A stretch of DNA of 64,000 bases from Mediterranea sp. An20 (GCF_002160055.1 NZ_NFJV01000003.1:124001-188000); one strand, 5' to 3'. Shown: positions 41,211-50,128, numbered from the stretch's first letter. Made by a program: numbers and translations. The notes: a model not told the origin generated them from the sequence alone.

Positions 41211-41747
41211 TTATTCCTCAAAGAGCAGCATGTATTCCACCTTCCTTCTTTTCTCAATGCTCGGAATTACCCTGCCTTTGTAGCACCGGAAGGAAATGTA
41301 TTCCTCATAGATGTCCCGGTCGCCGGCCTCCAGCTTTTGTATGAGCCTGCTTTTGGGTATGGACTTGCTGCCTAAAAGCCGGTACGGGCCCACCTGGTAG
41401 GCAAGGCACGAAAGCAGCGTCGAATCACGCCCGAACCGGCGGAACAGGCGGCACAGCTTCATCAGGTCCGCACGCAGGATGGAGTCGCCCTGCGCCCGGG
41501 TGATGCCGTTGGTAAACCGCTCGCCGGGGAGCACACGGTGCCCCCAGCCCACATAGGGCCAGTGCTTTTTCTCTCCATGCCAGCCTTCATGGTATTTCGT
41601 GCATAGGATGGCCCTCTCCAGCGGAGGAAGCCGGTACAGGGACAGGCCGGCGGACGGTGTTCCTCCTCCGTGCTTTCCCTGCCCGTACAGGGCCGCCGCT
41701 GCGCACAGGAGCAGCAGGACGGCCGTTGTCATTCTTGCATGTCTCAT
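41211..41747 (-). CDS. Lysozyme-like muramidase of the conjugation operon
   Basis: A 178-residue exported enzyme. Signal peptide-like start (TTAVLLLLCAAAALYGQG), then a phage-type lysozyme core: KYHEGWHGEKKHWPYVGWGH contains the E-G ... P-Y-x-G-x-G-H arrangement of GH24-like muramidases. Its ATG overlaps the coupling-protein stop by 4 bp. Known in the family: local peptidoglycan opening for the transfer channel. Confidence 0.85.
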   Translation of the reverse strand: MRHARMTTAVLLLLCAAAALYGQGKHGGGTPSAGLSLYRLPPLERAILCTKYHEGWHGEKKHWPYVGWGHRVLPGERFTNGITRAQGDSILRADLMKLCRLFRRFGRDSTLLSCLAYQVGPYRLLGSKSIPKSRLIQKLEAGDRDIYEEYISFRCYKGRVIPSIEKRRKVEYMLLFEE

Positions 41748-43930
41748 TTCGCCCCCCGTTTGTTCAATACGTCCTTTATCATCTCCTTTACGTCCTGGCC
41801 TACCTGCACGAAGTTCTTGTACAGGATGCGCTCCCGTTCCTCCCTCGACGGGAAGGTGTAGAACTTCGGCAGCGGCACATACCCGGCTTCCTCATTCTTT
41901 ATCTCCCTCATGTCGAAGTCGGTCTTGCAGAAGAATTTCGTGGTCTTGAACTCTTCCGCTTCCTGGATGTTCATCGAGCCGCCCGCGCCGGTCCGGGTCT
42001 TGGTGAAGTCCCTCGCCGTCTGGCCGCAGATCCAGCCGGTCGCCATGTCGGAGATTTTCGAGGCGGGCACCAGGCTGTCCATGTTCTCGTTCAGGTTGAT
42101 GCTGGTCTTGTCCCTGTCGATGGTCACGCCTTTCTTTATCTGCACCACCTTGCCGAAGATGTCGTTGCTCAGCCATTCCAGGGTCTCTTTCGAGCGGGCG
42201 GAGCCGCTCACCACGTTGCCTACGGTGGTGATGATTTTCTCCATGCCGACCTTGCCGTAGTCGGCTTCCAGCTGCGGCAGCTCCTGGAAGCCCAACGCCA
42301 CGCTCACCTTGTTGCTTCGCGCCGTTCCTATCAGGCGGTCTATCTTGTGGAAGTACAGGGTCGGCAGCTCGTCCACGATGATGCTCACGGGGATGTTCTT
42401 GCCCTGACCGGTGTTCACACGGGTCACAAGGCGGTTCAGGATAAGGGCGTTCAGGGCGCCGATGATGCTTTCCATCTCCGGGTCGTTGGCGATGAGCAGG
42501 TAGCTCGGATTCTTCGGGTCGCTGACCTTCAGGTCGAAGTCGTCTCCGTCCTTGTGGAATATCCAGTAAGATTCCTTGGTCGCCAGACGCGAGGTATAGA
42601 CACGCAGCGTGCCTATCATGCCTTCCAGCTGCTCCATCGCCTTGTTCTTGAACGCGGTCTGGAACGGGCCGAGCAGCGGAGCCACCTCGTTGTCGGTCTC
42701 TAATACCTCGAAGATGGTCTGGTAGCTCTCGTTCAGGAACGACAGGATATGGGGCATGTCCGAGTATTTGCCCAGCCAGTAGGCGGGCTCCACGATGTCC
42801 CCGCCCTTGCGGTCACGCACCACGCCCGTCGGCTTCCAGAACTTCGTTTCCGGGTCCTGACGCTTTTCGGCGTACAGCCGGTTGCCGTCCTTGTCGTAGG
42901 GCTCTTTCTCGTAGTTCACGAAGAAGTAGATGCAGGCGGCGAGGAAGTTCACCGCCGAGGTCTGGAAGAACTGGTCGCTGCCGCCGCCTCCCTCTTTCTT
43001 GCCCTTTTGCAGCGATTCCAGCAGGGTCTCCGCCGTCTCGCTGGCCGCAGCGAGGTTGTTGATGTACTTCGACTGGATGGGGTTCACCCTCCGGCTGTAC
43101 TCCACATTGACAAAATTGATGATGTTGAACTTGCACCCCTGCGGCAGCTTTCCCAGCTTCTGGTTCTTCCTGTAATGGTAATACAGCTTGGTGGCCAGTG
43201 TGGGGAATTTGTAGTCGTAAACGACCAGCGCGAAGCCCTTTGCGGAGTGCTGGCGGATGAACGGCTCGATGATGGAGAAGGTCTTTCCGCTTCCCGGAGT
43301 GCCGACCACCCACGTTCCCCTGAAAGGGTTGCTGATGTTCACCCAGCCCTTGCGGAACTTGCCCTTGTAATAGTAGCGCATGGGGATGTTCACGCTATAT
43401 TTATTTTCCACCAGTTCCGTACATTGCTCGAAACTCTCGTTCTCAAGGTTGAAGCGGTCTTTCAGCAGACCTTCCTTCAGGAATTTCGAGATGTTGTCCA
43501 GGGCGACATGCACGAGTATCACGCCGGCGAGGGAGGCGGCCATGTAGAGGATGATGTGCACGGGCAGCGTGTACAGCTGCATTCCCATCGGACGGTTGAA
43601 CAGCCATACGGAGAGGACAAGCAGCGCAAGGCCCGCCGTCAGGGGCAGGATGACCTGCCGCCTGGCGTTGAACTCCAGATGTTTCTTGTTCCTCGTGCCC
43701 AGGCAGGTGATGCAGATCAGCAGGATGGTCGCCAGCTTGCTGTACACAAGGTTCCCGTCGCTGTATATCGACCAACGCTTGATGCGTCCGTGAATGTCGG
43801 CGAGGATGCCGCCCCAGTCCCCGAAAAAGGCGGGGTCAAAGGCGTACTCGAAAAACTCCAGCAGCACCGATACATAGACCACCGCGCGGAATATCCTGTA
43901 AAATCCCTGTAACTCCTTGCTTTCTTCCAT
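41744..43930 (-). CDS. VirD4/MobC-type coupling ATPase
   Basis: A 728-residue type IV coupling protein. The N-terminus has four transmembrane segments (to about residue 150). Walker A is WVVGTPGSGKTFSII (about residue 207), and Walker B is VSIIVDELPTLYFHKIDRL (about residue 500). A Q-E-L-P-Q-L motif follows. It recruits relaxase-DNA to the channel at the inner membrane. It is downstream of tra genes and overlaps the lysozyme gene. In CTnDOT-type elements the equivalent is called MobC. Confidence 0.93.
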   Translation of the reverse strand: MEESKELQGFYRIFRAVVYVSVLLEFFEYAFDPAFFGDWGGILADIHGRIKRWSIYSDGNLVYSKLATILLICITCLGTRNKKHLEFNARRQVILPLTAGLALLVLSVWLFNRPMGMQLYTLPVHIILYMAASLAGVILVHVALDNISKFLKEGLLKDRFNLENESFEQCTELVENKYSVNIPMRYYYKGKFRKGWVNISNPFRGTWVVGTPGSGKTFSIIEPFIRQHSAKGFALVVYDYKFPTLATKLYYHYRKNQKLGKLPQGCKFNIINFVNVEYSRRVNPIQSKYINNLAAASETAETLLESLQKGKKEGGGGSDQFFQTSAVNFLAACIYFFVNYEKEPYDKDGNRLYAEKRQDPETKFWKPTGVVRDRKGGDIVEPAYWLGKYSDMPHILSFLNESYQTIFEVLETDNEVAPLLGPFQTAFKNKAMEQLEGMIGTLRVYTSRLATKESYWIFHKDGDDFDLKVSDPKNPSYLLIANDPEMESIIGALNALILNRLVTRVNTGQGKNIPVSIIVDELPTLYFHKIDRLIGTARSNKVSVALGFQELPQLEADYGKVGMEKIITTVGNVVSGSARSKETLEWLSNDIFGKVVQIKKGVTIDRDKTSINLNENMDSLVPASKISDMATGWICGQTARDFTKTRTGAGGSMNIQEAEEFKTTKFFCKTDFDMREIKNEEAGYVPLPKFYTFPSREERERILYKNFVQVGQDVKEMIKDVLNKRGAK

Positions 43931-43945
43931 AAGCCTGTCTGTCTT

Positions 43946-44677
43946 TTAGTCCGTTTTTCTGCGATACCAGCGATTGTCTATCCGGATGACGTCCATGCCG
44001 AGACTTGCGCCGTTCTCGCCCAGTTTGCTCTTGATCCGCTCCACGGTCGCTGGGCCGACACCCCAGATCTCCATGAGGTACTCTTCGTCATGAGGCACCA
44101 GGTCGCCCACATACCTTAACCCGTATGCGGTAAGGTGGTTCTGCGCCGACGGCTGGATGCCCAGGCTGAACAGCGGCTGCGAGAGGTAAGGCACCTCTTC
44201 CGCCGGCAGGTTCTCCACGGCGGCTTCCAGCCCTTCCCTGATTCTTCTCAGGGTGTCGATGCGCTGCTCCAGCCCGACGACGGCCTGTCCGTTTTTTTCG
44301 ATGGCGTCCCGCAGGCCGTCAGCTTTCTCCACGAGGGCGGCGTTGCTCCGCATCAGTTCGTCGTGGGTCCTCTCCAGGGACAGGTTCTCCCGCTCAAGCT
44401 CGTCCCGTCTGTATTCCAGCGAATCGACGGTATCCTGCAGTTGCCCCGCACGGTATTGCAGGGCGGAGCATCTTTCGTTGTCGTCGGACAACGTGCCTAA
44501 CAGGTTTTCGAGTTTGCTGACCTGAAGCTCAAGGCTGTCGTTGGTTGAAAGGAGCGTGTCCGCAAGCCCGTTCATTCGCTGGCGGCGTGATTTGCGACGC
44601 ACGCATCTGTACAGGATGACCAGCGCCGATACCATCAGCACCAGTCCGATAAGCATGGTAATATCCAATGTTTCCAT
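43946..44677 (-). CDS. Membrane coiled-coil protein with RNAP alpha-CTD-like domain
   Basis: A 243-residue protein. One N-terminal transmembrane helix (ITMLIGLVLMVSALVILYRC), a coiled coil (about 40-150), and a C-terminal helix-hairpin-helix domain (about 165-230). That domain reads FSLGIQPSAQNHLTAYGLR, YVGDLVPHDEEYLMEIWGVG and SLGMDV, matching the bacterial RNA polymerase alpha C-terminal domain pattern (S-x-R-A-x-N-x-L-x-x-x-G-I-x-T-V-G-D-L-V). A DNA-binding role at the membrane during transfer is inferred. It precedes the coupling-protein gene by 15 nt. Confidence 0.85.
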   Translation of the reverse strand: METLDITMLIGLVLMVSALVILYRCVRRKSRRQRMNGLADTLLSTNDSLELQVSKLENLLGTLSDDNERCSALQYRAGQLQDTVDSLEYRRDELERENLSLERTHDELMRSNAALVEKADGLRDAIEKNGQAVVGLEQRIDTLRRIREGLEAAVENLPAEEVPYLSQPLFSLGIQPSAQNHLTAYGLRYVGDLVPHDEEYLMEIWGVGPATVERIKSKLGENGASLGMDVIRIDNRWYRRKTD

Positions 44678-44681
44678 AATG

Positions 44682-45344
44682 TCATTTGTTTAATGTGATG
44701 ATGGGGCGCACCCGGTGCGCCTGTGTTTTCGGTGTCTCCTGCATGGCTCCGCTGCCCAGCGAGTAGAGCCATGCCTTGGCGGTCTGCTGTCCTTCCACTT
44801 CTGTCGAGGTCCAGTACCAGCAGTCTTCGGTATCCGGATTCGGCAGAGGATCGCCGCCGCATTGCTCGATGACGGGATTCACGACCTCCCGTGCCGCGTA
44901 CAGCAGCCGCATCTCCGCCACCGAGGGGATGAACGCGCTCTGTCCGTAAGGCCATCGGTCAATGACCGCTTCCGCCATCGGCGCAGACGTTTCCCGTGTG
45001 TCGTACAGGGCGAAGGTGTTCATGTTCCCGTCGTAGGCCTCCGTGTCGGCGGAGGTTCCCTGTTCCACGCCGAGGCTGTCCGCAAAAGCCGTGGGAACGA
45101 TGTCCCACAGATAGACGGCGTAGCCGTTCCCTTCCGTCTCTCCGTGCCGCCCGGTGTCGAATACGACGGCCACGGCCTGCCTGCCGGATGCCTTGTACTT
45201 TTCATAGGTCCGGGCCTCGCCGTCGTCGCAGAGGACATGCCCGGGACGTACCGTCTTGTCCGGGGTCTCGATGTGCGCGTCGCAGGCGGCCAGTGCCATG
45301 CCTGCCGCCACCGCAATGATTAGATGTATCTTGTCTGTTCTCAT
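44682..45344 (-). CDS. Lipoprotein of the conjugation operon
   Basis: The start at 45344 gives MRTDKIHLIIAVAAGMALAAC with a lipobox (LAAC); an ATG at 45371 is also in frame. The mature part ends in a DUF1566/Fib_succ-like segment (FIPSVAEMRLLYAAREVVNP, CWYWTSTEV, KAWLYSLG, RVRPIIT). Surface or periplasmic role unknown. It sits between traO and the alpha-CTD-like gene. Confidence 0.8.
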   Translation of the reverse strand: MRTDKIHLIIAVAAGMALAACDAHIETPDKTVRPGHVLCDDGEARTYEKYKASGRQAVAVVFDTGRHGETEGNGYAVYLWDIVPTAFADSLGVEQGTSADTEAYDGNMNTFALYDTRETSAPMAEAVIDRWPYGQSAFIPSVAEMRLLYAAREVVNPVIEQCGGDPLPNPDTEDCWYWTSTEVEGQQTAKAWLYSLGSGAMQETPKTQAHRVRPIITLNK

Positions 45345-45381
45345 CTGTCCGTATTTTTTATTTTCCCTCATTTTTTACTGT

Positions 45382-45894
45382 CTATCTTGTCGGCAGCTTC
45401 ACGCCGAGCACGACACCCGCCCGCAGCAGGTCGGCCCCCTTTATCATGATGTCGCCCTTCGCCTGCCAGAAGAACACCCAGCCCGACCGCAGCACATAGT
45501 TGTGTTCGTAGCCGAGGTGGATGCCGCCGAGGAATTTTCTCGTGTCGCTGCCGGCCGATGCCCCGATGCGCAGGTTGCCGTAGTGGTTCCTGCCGCGCAC
45601 CACGCAGGGCTTGTAGGCCGCGCCGAAGCCGTAGGTGCGGTAGTTCCGCCAGAACGAGTCCGGGCAGACATGCCCGCATGTCTCACAGTCTTTCCACTGC
45701 AGGTAGCCGTTGGCAAAGAACTCCCAGGCGTTGTGGTAGTTCATCTCGTGCTCGTAGGCAAGGGTCAGGTCCATGCCGTTCCGGTACAGCAGCCCGGCCC
45801 CGAGCGAGAGCCGCCCGGTGTTCCGCTGTGCCTGTGCGCCCGCCGCCATGCAGAGGCATGTTATCGCAAGGATTATTGTCTTTTTCATGCTCAT
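45382..45894 (-). CDS. traO: TraO-type conjugation outer-membrane protein
   Basis: A 170-residue exported protein. Signal peptide MKKTIILAITCLCMAAGAQA, then alternating strands with glycine and aromatic residues (RLSLGAGLLYRNGMDLTLAY, GGIHLGYEHNYVLRSGWVFF), typical of the TraO family of Bacteroidetes conjugative transposons. Its ATG overlaps the traN stop by 4 bp. Confidence 0.9.
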   Translation of the reverse strand: MSMKKTIILAITCLCMAAGAQAQRNTGRLSLGAGLLYRNGMDLTLAYEHEMNYHNAWEFFANGYLQWKDCETCGHVCPDSFWRNYRTYGFGAAYKPCVVRGRNHYGNLRIGASAGSDTRKFLGGIHLGYEHNYVLRSGWVFFWQAKGDIMIKGADLLRAGVVLGVKLPTR

Positions 45895-46739
45895 TCCTCC
45901 TCCAAAAGTGAATTGTCAAACGAATCGGCGGCAAGCACGTCCTCGTAGTCGATGTGCAGGCTGATGTTGCGCCCGCTGATCTGCTTCTCGGTCATCTCGA
46001 CGGTCAGCACCTTGTCGTTGGGGAAGGTCATCTTCCGCACGACAATCACGTTGCGGTAGCCCCGCTTGAACGATTGGGCCGGTTCCAGCACCATCGCCGG
46101 TTGCAGTTCGATGACCTGCGAGTTGGTCGCTTTCGACACTTTCTTGTCGGCGAGCTTCACCCGTATCTCGTCGATGTCGAAACGGATGTTGGTGCGGTTC
46201 TCGATGGAGAAGTCAATGAAGAAGTAGTCGCCGGCCGCATAGATGTTGTTCAGCCGCATGGTCATGCGGTGCGCCTTGCTCGCCACGTTCCGTATCTTGG
46301 CCGGGGAGTTCCATATGCGTCTGGCCAGTCCGGTCATCTCCGCCGTGGACATGGAGACGGCGGGGTTGTGGTAGCCCTCCCGCTCCGCAGGCAGTATCTC
46401 CTTGTCGGTCACGGCCTCTTTCATCCGGGTGGTGTAGAGCAGCGCGTACTGCGTGCGGTAACGTTCCGTCACGATGGTCACGATGGCGAGCACCTCGCCG
46501 TCCTCATGCCCGGCCTCCTTGGGCTTCAGGCGGATGATGTTGTCAAGCGGCTGGTCGCCAGCCACCTTGTCTGTGGAGATGTCCACCAGACGCACCGGTT
46601 CCGATGCCGTGATGACGGTCGTCACCTGCTCGTTCACGGTGAGCAGTTCCATTTCCTCGTAGGTTTTCTGGGCTTTCGCCTCGTATGCGGCGCACAGTCC
46701 GGCCGCAAGGAGGAACAGGCCCGTCAGATGTCTGTTCAT
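45891..46739 (-). CDS. traN: TraN-type conjugation protein (DUF4138)
   Basis: A 282-residue exported protein. Signal peptide (NRHLTGLFLLAAGLCAAYEA), then a strand-rich domain with ITASEPVRLVDISTDKVAGD and a YFFIDFSIENRTNIRFDIDE segment that is characteristic of TraN/DUF4138, a VirB9-like channel component of the family. It overlaps traO and is 13 nt after the methyltransferase gene. Confidence 0.92.
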   Translation of the reverse strand: MNRHLTGLFLLAAGLCAAYEAKAQKTYEEMELLTVNEQVTTVITASEPVRLVDISTDKVAGDQPLDNIIRLKPKEAGHEDGEVLAIVTIVTERYRTQYALLYTTRMKEAVTDKEILPAEREGYHNPAVSMSTAEMTGLARRIWNSPAKIRNVASKAHRMTMRLNNIYAAGDYFFIDFSIENRTNIRFDIDEIRVKLADKKVSKATNSQVIELQPAMVLEPAQSFKRGYRNVIVVRKMTFPNDKVLTVEMTEKQISGRNISLHIDYEDVLAADSFDNSLLEEE

Positions 46740-46751
46740 GTCTTTGCCTTT

Positions 46752-47543
46752 TTATTGGTTTTTCTCGTTGTTCATTCTTTCCCTCTGTTCGATTTCTTCC
46801 CGTATCCGCCGCTCCGTGATGTCGCAATACTCCCTGTCTATCTCGAAGCCGACATACTGCCGCCCCGTCCGCAGGGCGGCGATGGCGGTCGTCCCGGAGC
46901 CGATGCAGTTGTCCAGCACGAGGTCGCCCTCGTCCGTGTAGGTCCGTATCAGGTACTCTATCAGGGCCACGGGCTTCTGCGTGGGATGGTAGAAGGCTCC
47001 CGTGCGGTGTTCCTTGGGCACGGACACCACCGAGGTCGGGTATTTGTCGTCGGCGATGCGCACCGGCGTGAGCTCCATGCCGCCGTAGCACCGGTTGGTG
47101 AAGCCTTCCGTCTTGCGGCGGCCGTGGTTCCGCTTCTCCGGCGGGCACGGCGTCATCTGGGGGTGGTACACCGGCAGTTTACGGTAGAACACCAGGATGT
47201 CCTCGTGCTGGCGCAGGGGCATCCGGTTGGCGTTCAGGTGGCCGCTCACCCTGTCCTTGTGCCAGACGAGGTTGTACCGCCAGAGCTTCGGCTGCGACAG
47301 CACCAGCTCCGCCGTGAACATCCCCTGCGCGAACAGGATGATGGGGCTGTCCGGCTTGGTGATTCTCAGGTACTGCTCCCACAAGGGGGCGAGCGGGATT
47401 TTCTGGTCCCACCGGGCCGCGCTGTTCTGGCGGTTCAGCACGCCGTAGGGCAAATCCGCTATCACGGCATCGACGCTGCGGTCCGCCATCCGCTTCATCC
47501 CCTCCAGGCAGTCCATGTTGTAGATGTGGTTCGTCTCTATCAT
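46752..47543 (-). CDS. Beta-class DNA amino-methyltransferase
   Basis: The start is the ATG at 47543, which overlaps the upstream stop as ATGA; a longer in-frame start at 47663 would overlap far more. The product has 263 residues. Motif IV is DLPYG (about residue 28) and motif I is DNCIGSGTTA (about residue 225); this order defines beta-class enzymes. WHKD and HPTQKP segments are also typical. No restriction partner is nearby. Inferred role: protecting transferred DNA from restriction. Confidence 0.9.
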   Translation of the reverse strand: MIETNHIYNMDCLEGMKRMADRSVDAVIADLPYGVLNRQNSAARWDQKIPLAPLWEQYLRITKPDSPIILFAQGMFTAELVLSQPKLWRYNLVWHKDRVSGHLNANRMPLRQHEDILVFYRKLPVYHPQMTPCPPEKRNHGRRKTEGFTNRCYGGMELTPVRIADDKYPTSVVSVPKEHRTGAFYHPTQKPVALIEYLIRTYTDEGDLVLDNCIGSGTTAIAALRTGRQYVGFEIDREYCDITERRIREEIEQRERMNNEKNQ

Positions 47544-47884
47544 TTTGCTTCTTTTTCTATGGGTTCCGCACTTGCCCAGGTACAGTGTCCTGTCCGGGTC
47601 ATCTTTATCTCGCATTTCCAAAGCGTGTCCGTTTCCGCCTGCTTGAAATTCACGTTGCCGCACCTCGGCCCGTAAAGGCCTGTCTCCTTTTGAAAGGCGA
47701 ACAGGGCGATCTTCCGGCCGTCTTCCGTCTCAAAGTTGCAGATCAGGGCGTTGCGCTTCCTTTTGTTCCACCACCCGGTGCTGACGAGCCTCCCGATGAA
47801 GACCTCCGGCTTGTCCGGCTGCACATAGTCATCGTAATAAAAGCCGTCCGTCCCTTTGTGGAGTTTCGATAGGTCTCTTTCCAT
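47540..47884 (-). CDS. Hypothetical conjugation-region protein (114 aa)
   Basis: A 114-residue soluble protein (KGTDGFYYDDYVQPDKPEVF, KIALFAFQKETGLYGPRCG). It is strand-rich, possibly a small single-domain DNA- or protein-binding fold, but no family is recognised. It overlaps the methyltransferase start by 4 bp, so the two are translationally coupled. Confidence 0.82.
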   Translation of the reverse strand: MERDLSKLHKGTDGFYYDDYVQPDKPEVFIGRLVSTGWWNKRKRNALICNFETEDGRKIALFAFQKETGLYGPRCGNVNFKQAETDTLWKCEIKMTRTGHCTWASAEPIEKEAK

Positions 47885-47902
47885 GATGCTGTATAATGGC
47901 TG

Positions 47903-49051
47903 TCATTGTTTCCGGTTTCCGTTCACCAAATACACGAAGGTGCCGTATTTCAGCTTCACCTTGTTTTTCCTGATGGCCTTGCTGATGGCGTTGCTCGTCT
48001 TCTGGTAGGCGTTCTGCACGGCCTGCATGCCCCATTGGGCGAGGCTGTTGCCGTAGCCGCCGGTGTTCATGCTCAGGTTGCCCGACATCGCGCTGCTGGC
48101 CACGTCCTTGCCCGTCTCGCGGAAGCTGCTCTCCGGCACATACAGCCCTTCCAGGCCGTCGGTGTCGTACAGCGAGAGGCTGACCTTGACCAGCTCGTCA
48201 TCCACGAGGATGCTGCTGATGCTGCCTTTCACACGCCCGGACGAGAAGCCGCTGACCGTGGCGTACAGGTAGGTGCCTTTCCGGACGGTGCTTCCGTCTA
48301 TCTCCACATCGTCCAGCAGGCGCAGACGCACACGCGAGCCGTCCACGGCCTTGATGTCCTCGTCGATGATGGCCTGGATGAGCCTGGGCTCTTGGCTGCT
48401 CCGGTCGAGCGTGTGGAAGTAGTCCGAGGATGCCTTGGCTTTCTTCACTACCTCGCTGGCCCTGTCGTCCTCGCCGGGGGCTTTCACGGCCCGGCTGTCC
48501 TCGTCTATGATGCCCTCTGCCTGCGGTTCCGCCGGTGGCGGCGCGGCTTGGGCCGTGTCCGTTTCCGCAGGCGGGGTCACTTCCTGCCGCCCGCGCAGCC
48601 TTGCTTCGGCAAGGGCTTTCTCCAGTTCCGCGAGGGCTTCTTCCTCCCGTGTCTTGGCGTCGGCTGCTTCCTCCGCCATACTCTTTTCCTGTTCGAGTTC
48701 TCCGAGCAGGGCGATGTCGTCTTCGGTGTATTTCGATTCATATTCTTCCTTGTTTTCATCGGGTTCGTCCCTTTCAATGTTGTCCACGGCCGTGTAGTCC
48801 TGTATCCGGCCCCATGATTTCGTCATGTTCTCGTATTTGCTGCCTATGCCCTCGTCCCTGATGGTGGCCTCCGGCAGTTCCGGGTTCAGGAACTCGGTGG
48901 TCTGCAGCGCGGTGTCCTGCACCTCGGCCTTTCCGGTGCGGAACAGGTCGAAGACGAAGTACGACGTGCCGAGCAGCGGCAGGTAGAGGATGGCCGGAAG
49001 CATGTACTTCGGCTGCCTGAAATTGATTTTCTCCAGTATGCTCATCGTCAT
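47903..49051 (-). CDS. traM: TraM-type conjugation protein (VirB10-like)
   Basis: A 382-residue protein. One N-terminal transmembrane helix (YMLPAILYLPLLGTSYFVF), a long charged linker with Glu/Ala-rich coiled coil (about 110-200), and a C-terminal beta domain (IKAVDGSRVRLRLLDDVEID to YGTFVYLVNGNRKQ). This is the TraM/VirB10-like scaffold that spans the envelope. It overlaps the TraL-like gene by 4 bp. Confidence 0.92.
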   Translation of the reverse strand: MTMSILEKINFRQPKYMLPAILYLPLLGTSYFVFDLFRTGKAEVQDTALQTTEFLNPELPEATIRDEGIGSKYENMTKSWGRIQDYTAVDNIERDEPDENKEEYESKYTEDDIALLGELEQEKSMAEEAADAKTREEEALAELEKALAEARLRGRQEVTPPAETDTAQAAPPPAEPQAEGIIDEDSRAVKAPGEDDRASEVVKKAKASSDYFHTLDRSSQEPRLIQAIIDEDIKAVDGSRVRLRLLDDVEIDGSTVRKGTYLYATVSGFSSGRVKGSISSILVDDELVKVSLSLYDTDGLEGLYVPESSFRETGKDVASSAMSGNLSMNTGGYGNSLAQWGMQAVQNAYQKTSNAISKAIRKNKVKLKYGTFVYLVNGNRKQ

Positions 49052-49404
49052 TGTTCTTTAGGTGGTTGTACATACGGTCCGGACGGCCGGTGCCTTTCCC
49101 GCAGGATGCTGTCCTGCATCTCGGTGGCTGTCCGCTTCGCGGGCTGGCGGTGGTACACGGCGGTCAGCCGGTAGATGTTCCATGCCAGACCTGTGGCGAG
49201 GAAGGCAAAGACGATGACCAGAAAGAGGGTGCGGTGCACGTTGGCGAAGCCCTGCACCTTGGCGGCGGCCTTGTCTATCCGCGTCGCCTTGGCGAACCTC
49301 CGCCCGGCATCCACCTCCCGTTCGTAGCGTTCCTTGTATTGCGGGTCATGCTTGTCCGGCATCTTCTCGCCGAGCAGCATGCGTCTGAATCCTTTGATGT
49401 TCAT
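49048..49404 (-). CDS. TraL-like small membrane protein
   Basis: A 118-residue protein with one transmembrane helix (TLFLVIVFAFLATGLAWNIY) after a charged N-terminus. Its place between traK and traM is that of TraL in CTnDOT-type operons. Sequence alone would only support a small single-pass protein. Confidence 0.82.
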   Translation of the reverse strand: MNIKGFRRMLLGEKMPDKHDPQYKERYEREVDAGRRFAKATRIDKAAAKVQGFANVHRTLFLVIVFAFLATGLAWNIYRLTAVYHRQPAKRTATEMQDSILRERHRPSGPYVQPPKEQ

Positions 49405-49417
49405 GGTCGTGCCTCCT

Positions 49418-49812
49418 TTAATAGCTGTTCTTTGTCTTCTGCTCGATGTCCCTGTTCAGCAGCGTGCGCCAGTTCACGATGAGCAGCCCGTGGGGGTTGT
49501 TCTCCGTGCGCGGCACGCGCTTGAGCTGTCCGGCAGTGACCAGCTCGCGCATCAGGATGTTGCTCCGGCGCTCGATGCGCTGCCGTCCGTAGTAGGTGAA
49601 CTCCATTTTCTCACGGTCGAAGCGGATGCTGTCGCAGAAGATGCTGAACACCGCACTCGTGCCCATGATATTCGAGTAGAAACCTTTTTCCTTCAGCGTA
49701 TTGTACTGCGCAAGTCCGGTCTCGTCCACTAAGTACATGGCCTTCTCCATCGTGTAGCGGATGTATTTGTCGTCCGGCGCCAGCGTGAAGAAGTAATGGT
49801 GGACTTTCTTTA
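49418..49812 (-). pseudogene. traK: traK, 5' end removed by element insertion
   Basis: The frame contains HHYFFTLAPDDKYIRYTMEK, then YNTLKEKGFYSNIMGTSAVF, then NNPHGLLIVNWRTLLNRDIE, matching the C-terminal two thirds of TraK (full length usually about 205 residues). The membrane anchor and first 70 or so residues are absent. Left of the break the frame runs into unrelated AT-rich DNA (an ATG at 49825 is in that DNA). The break at about 49,800-49,815 is the left junction of the mobilizable element. Confidence 0.85.
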
Positions 49813-50082
49813 TAAAGCAGTACAAATAATTGTAATACAGTTAGTTATGTAAATTGCAAAATATAAGAGTAACAAATAAGACACATTGGAGGTGATTTAT
49901 AAGAACTCAAAAGAATTTTGCTTCTTTTATTAGGTAGAAGAGTGAGAGAAAATGTGGTTGCTTTGCTAATTCAGAGGTATGGATGTTGTGGCAAATTCTA
50001 AAAATATCGATAAGTTTATACTTATGACAGCTCATTTCCTCAAAAAAGTAGAATATAAATGCTTTATTCAGAGTAAAATTAC

Positions 50083-50090
50083 TAACTTTG
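50083..50090 (+). promoter_or_regulatory. Candidate -7 element upstream of the helicase operon
   Basis: TAACTTTG matches TAnnTTTG. It would give a leader of about 390 nt that includes the hairpin at 50109-50128. Confidence 0.4.
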
Positions 50091-50108
50091 CAATTGTCCC
50101 TCACGCCA

Positions 50109-50128
50109 GCACCATTTTATAATGGTGC
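50109..50128 (+). promoter_or_regulatory. Perfect 8-bp hairpin in the leader
   Basis: GCACCATT, loop TTAT, AATGGTGC. No T-run follows, so it is a stem-loop or protein-binding site rather than a terminator. Confidence 0.45.

Noticed and set aside
41657..43912. Long plus-strand frames opposite the coupling protein
   Set aside because: Shadow frames of a well-recognised ATPase gene.
45954..47675. Plus-strand frame of 573 codons opposite traN and the methyltransferase
   Set aside because: The minus-strand genes have clear motifs and operon overlaps; this frame has none.
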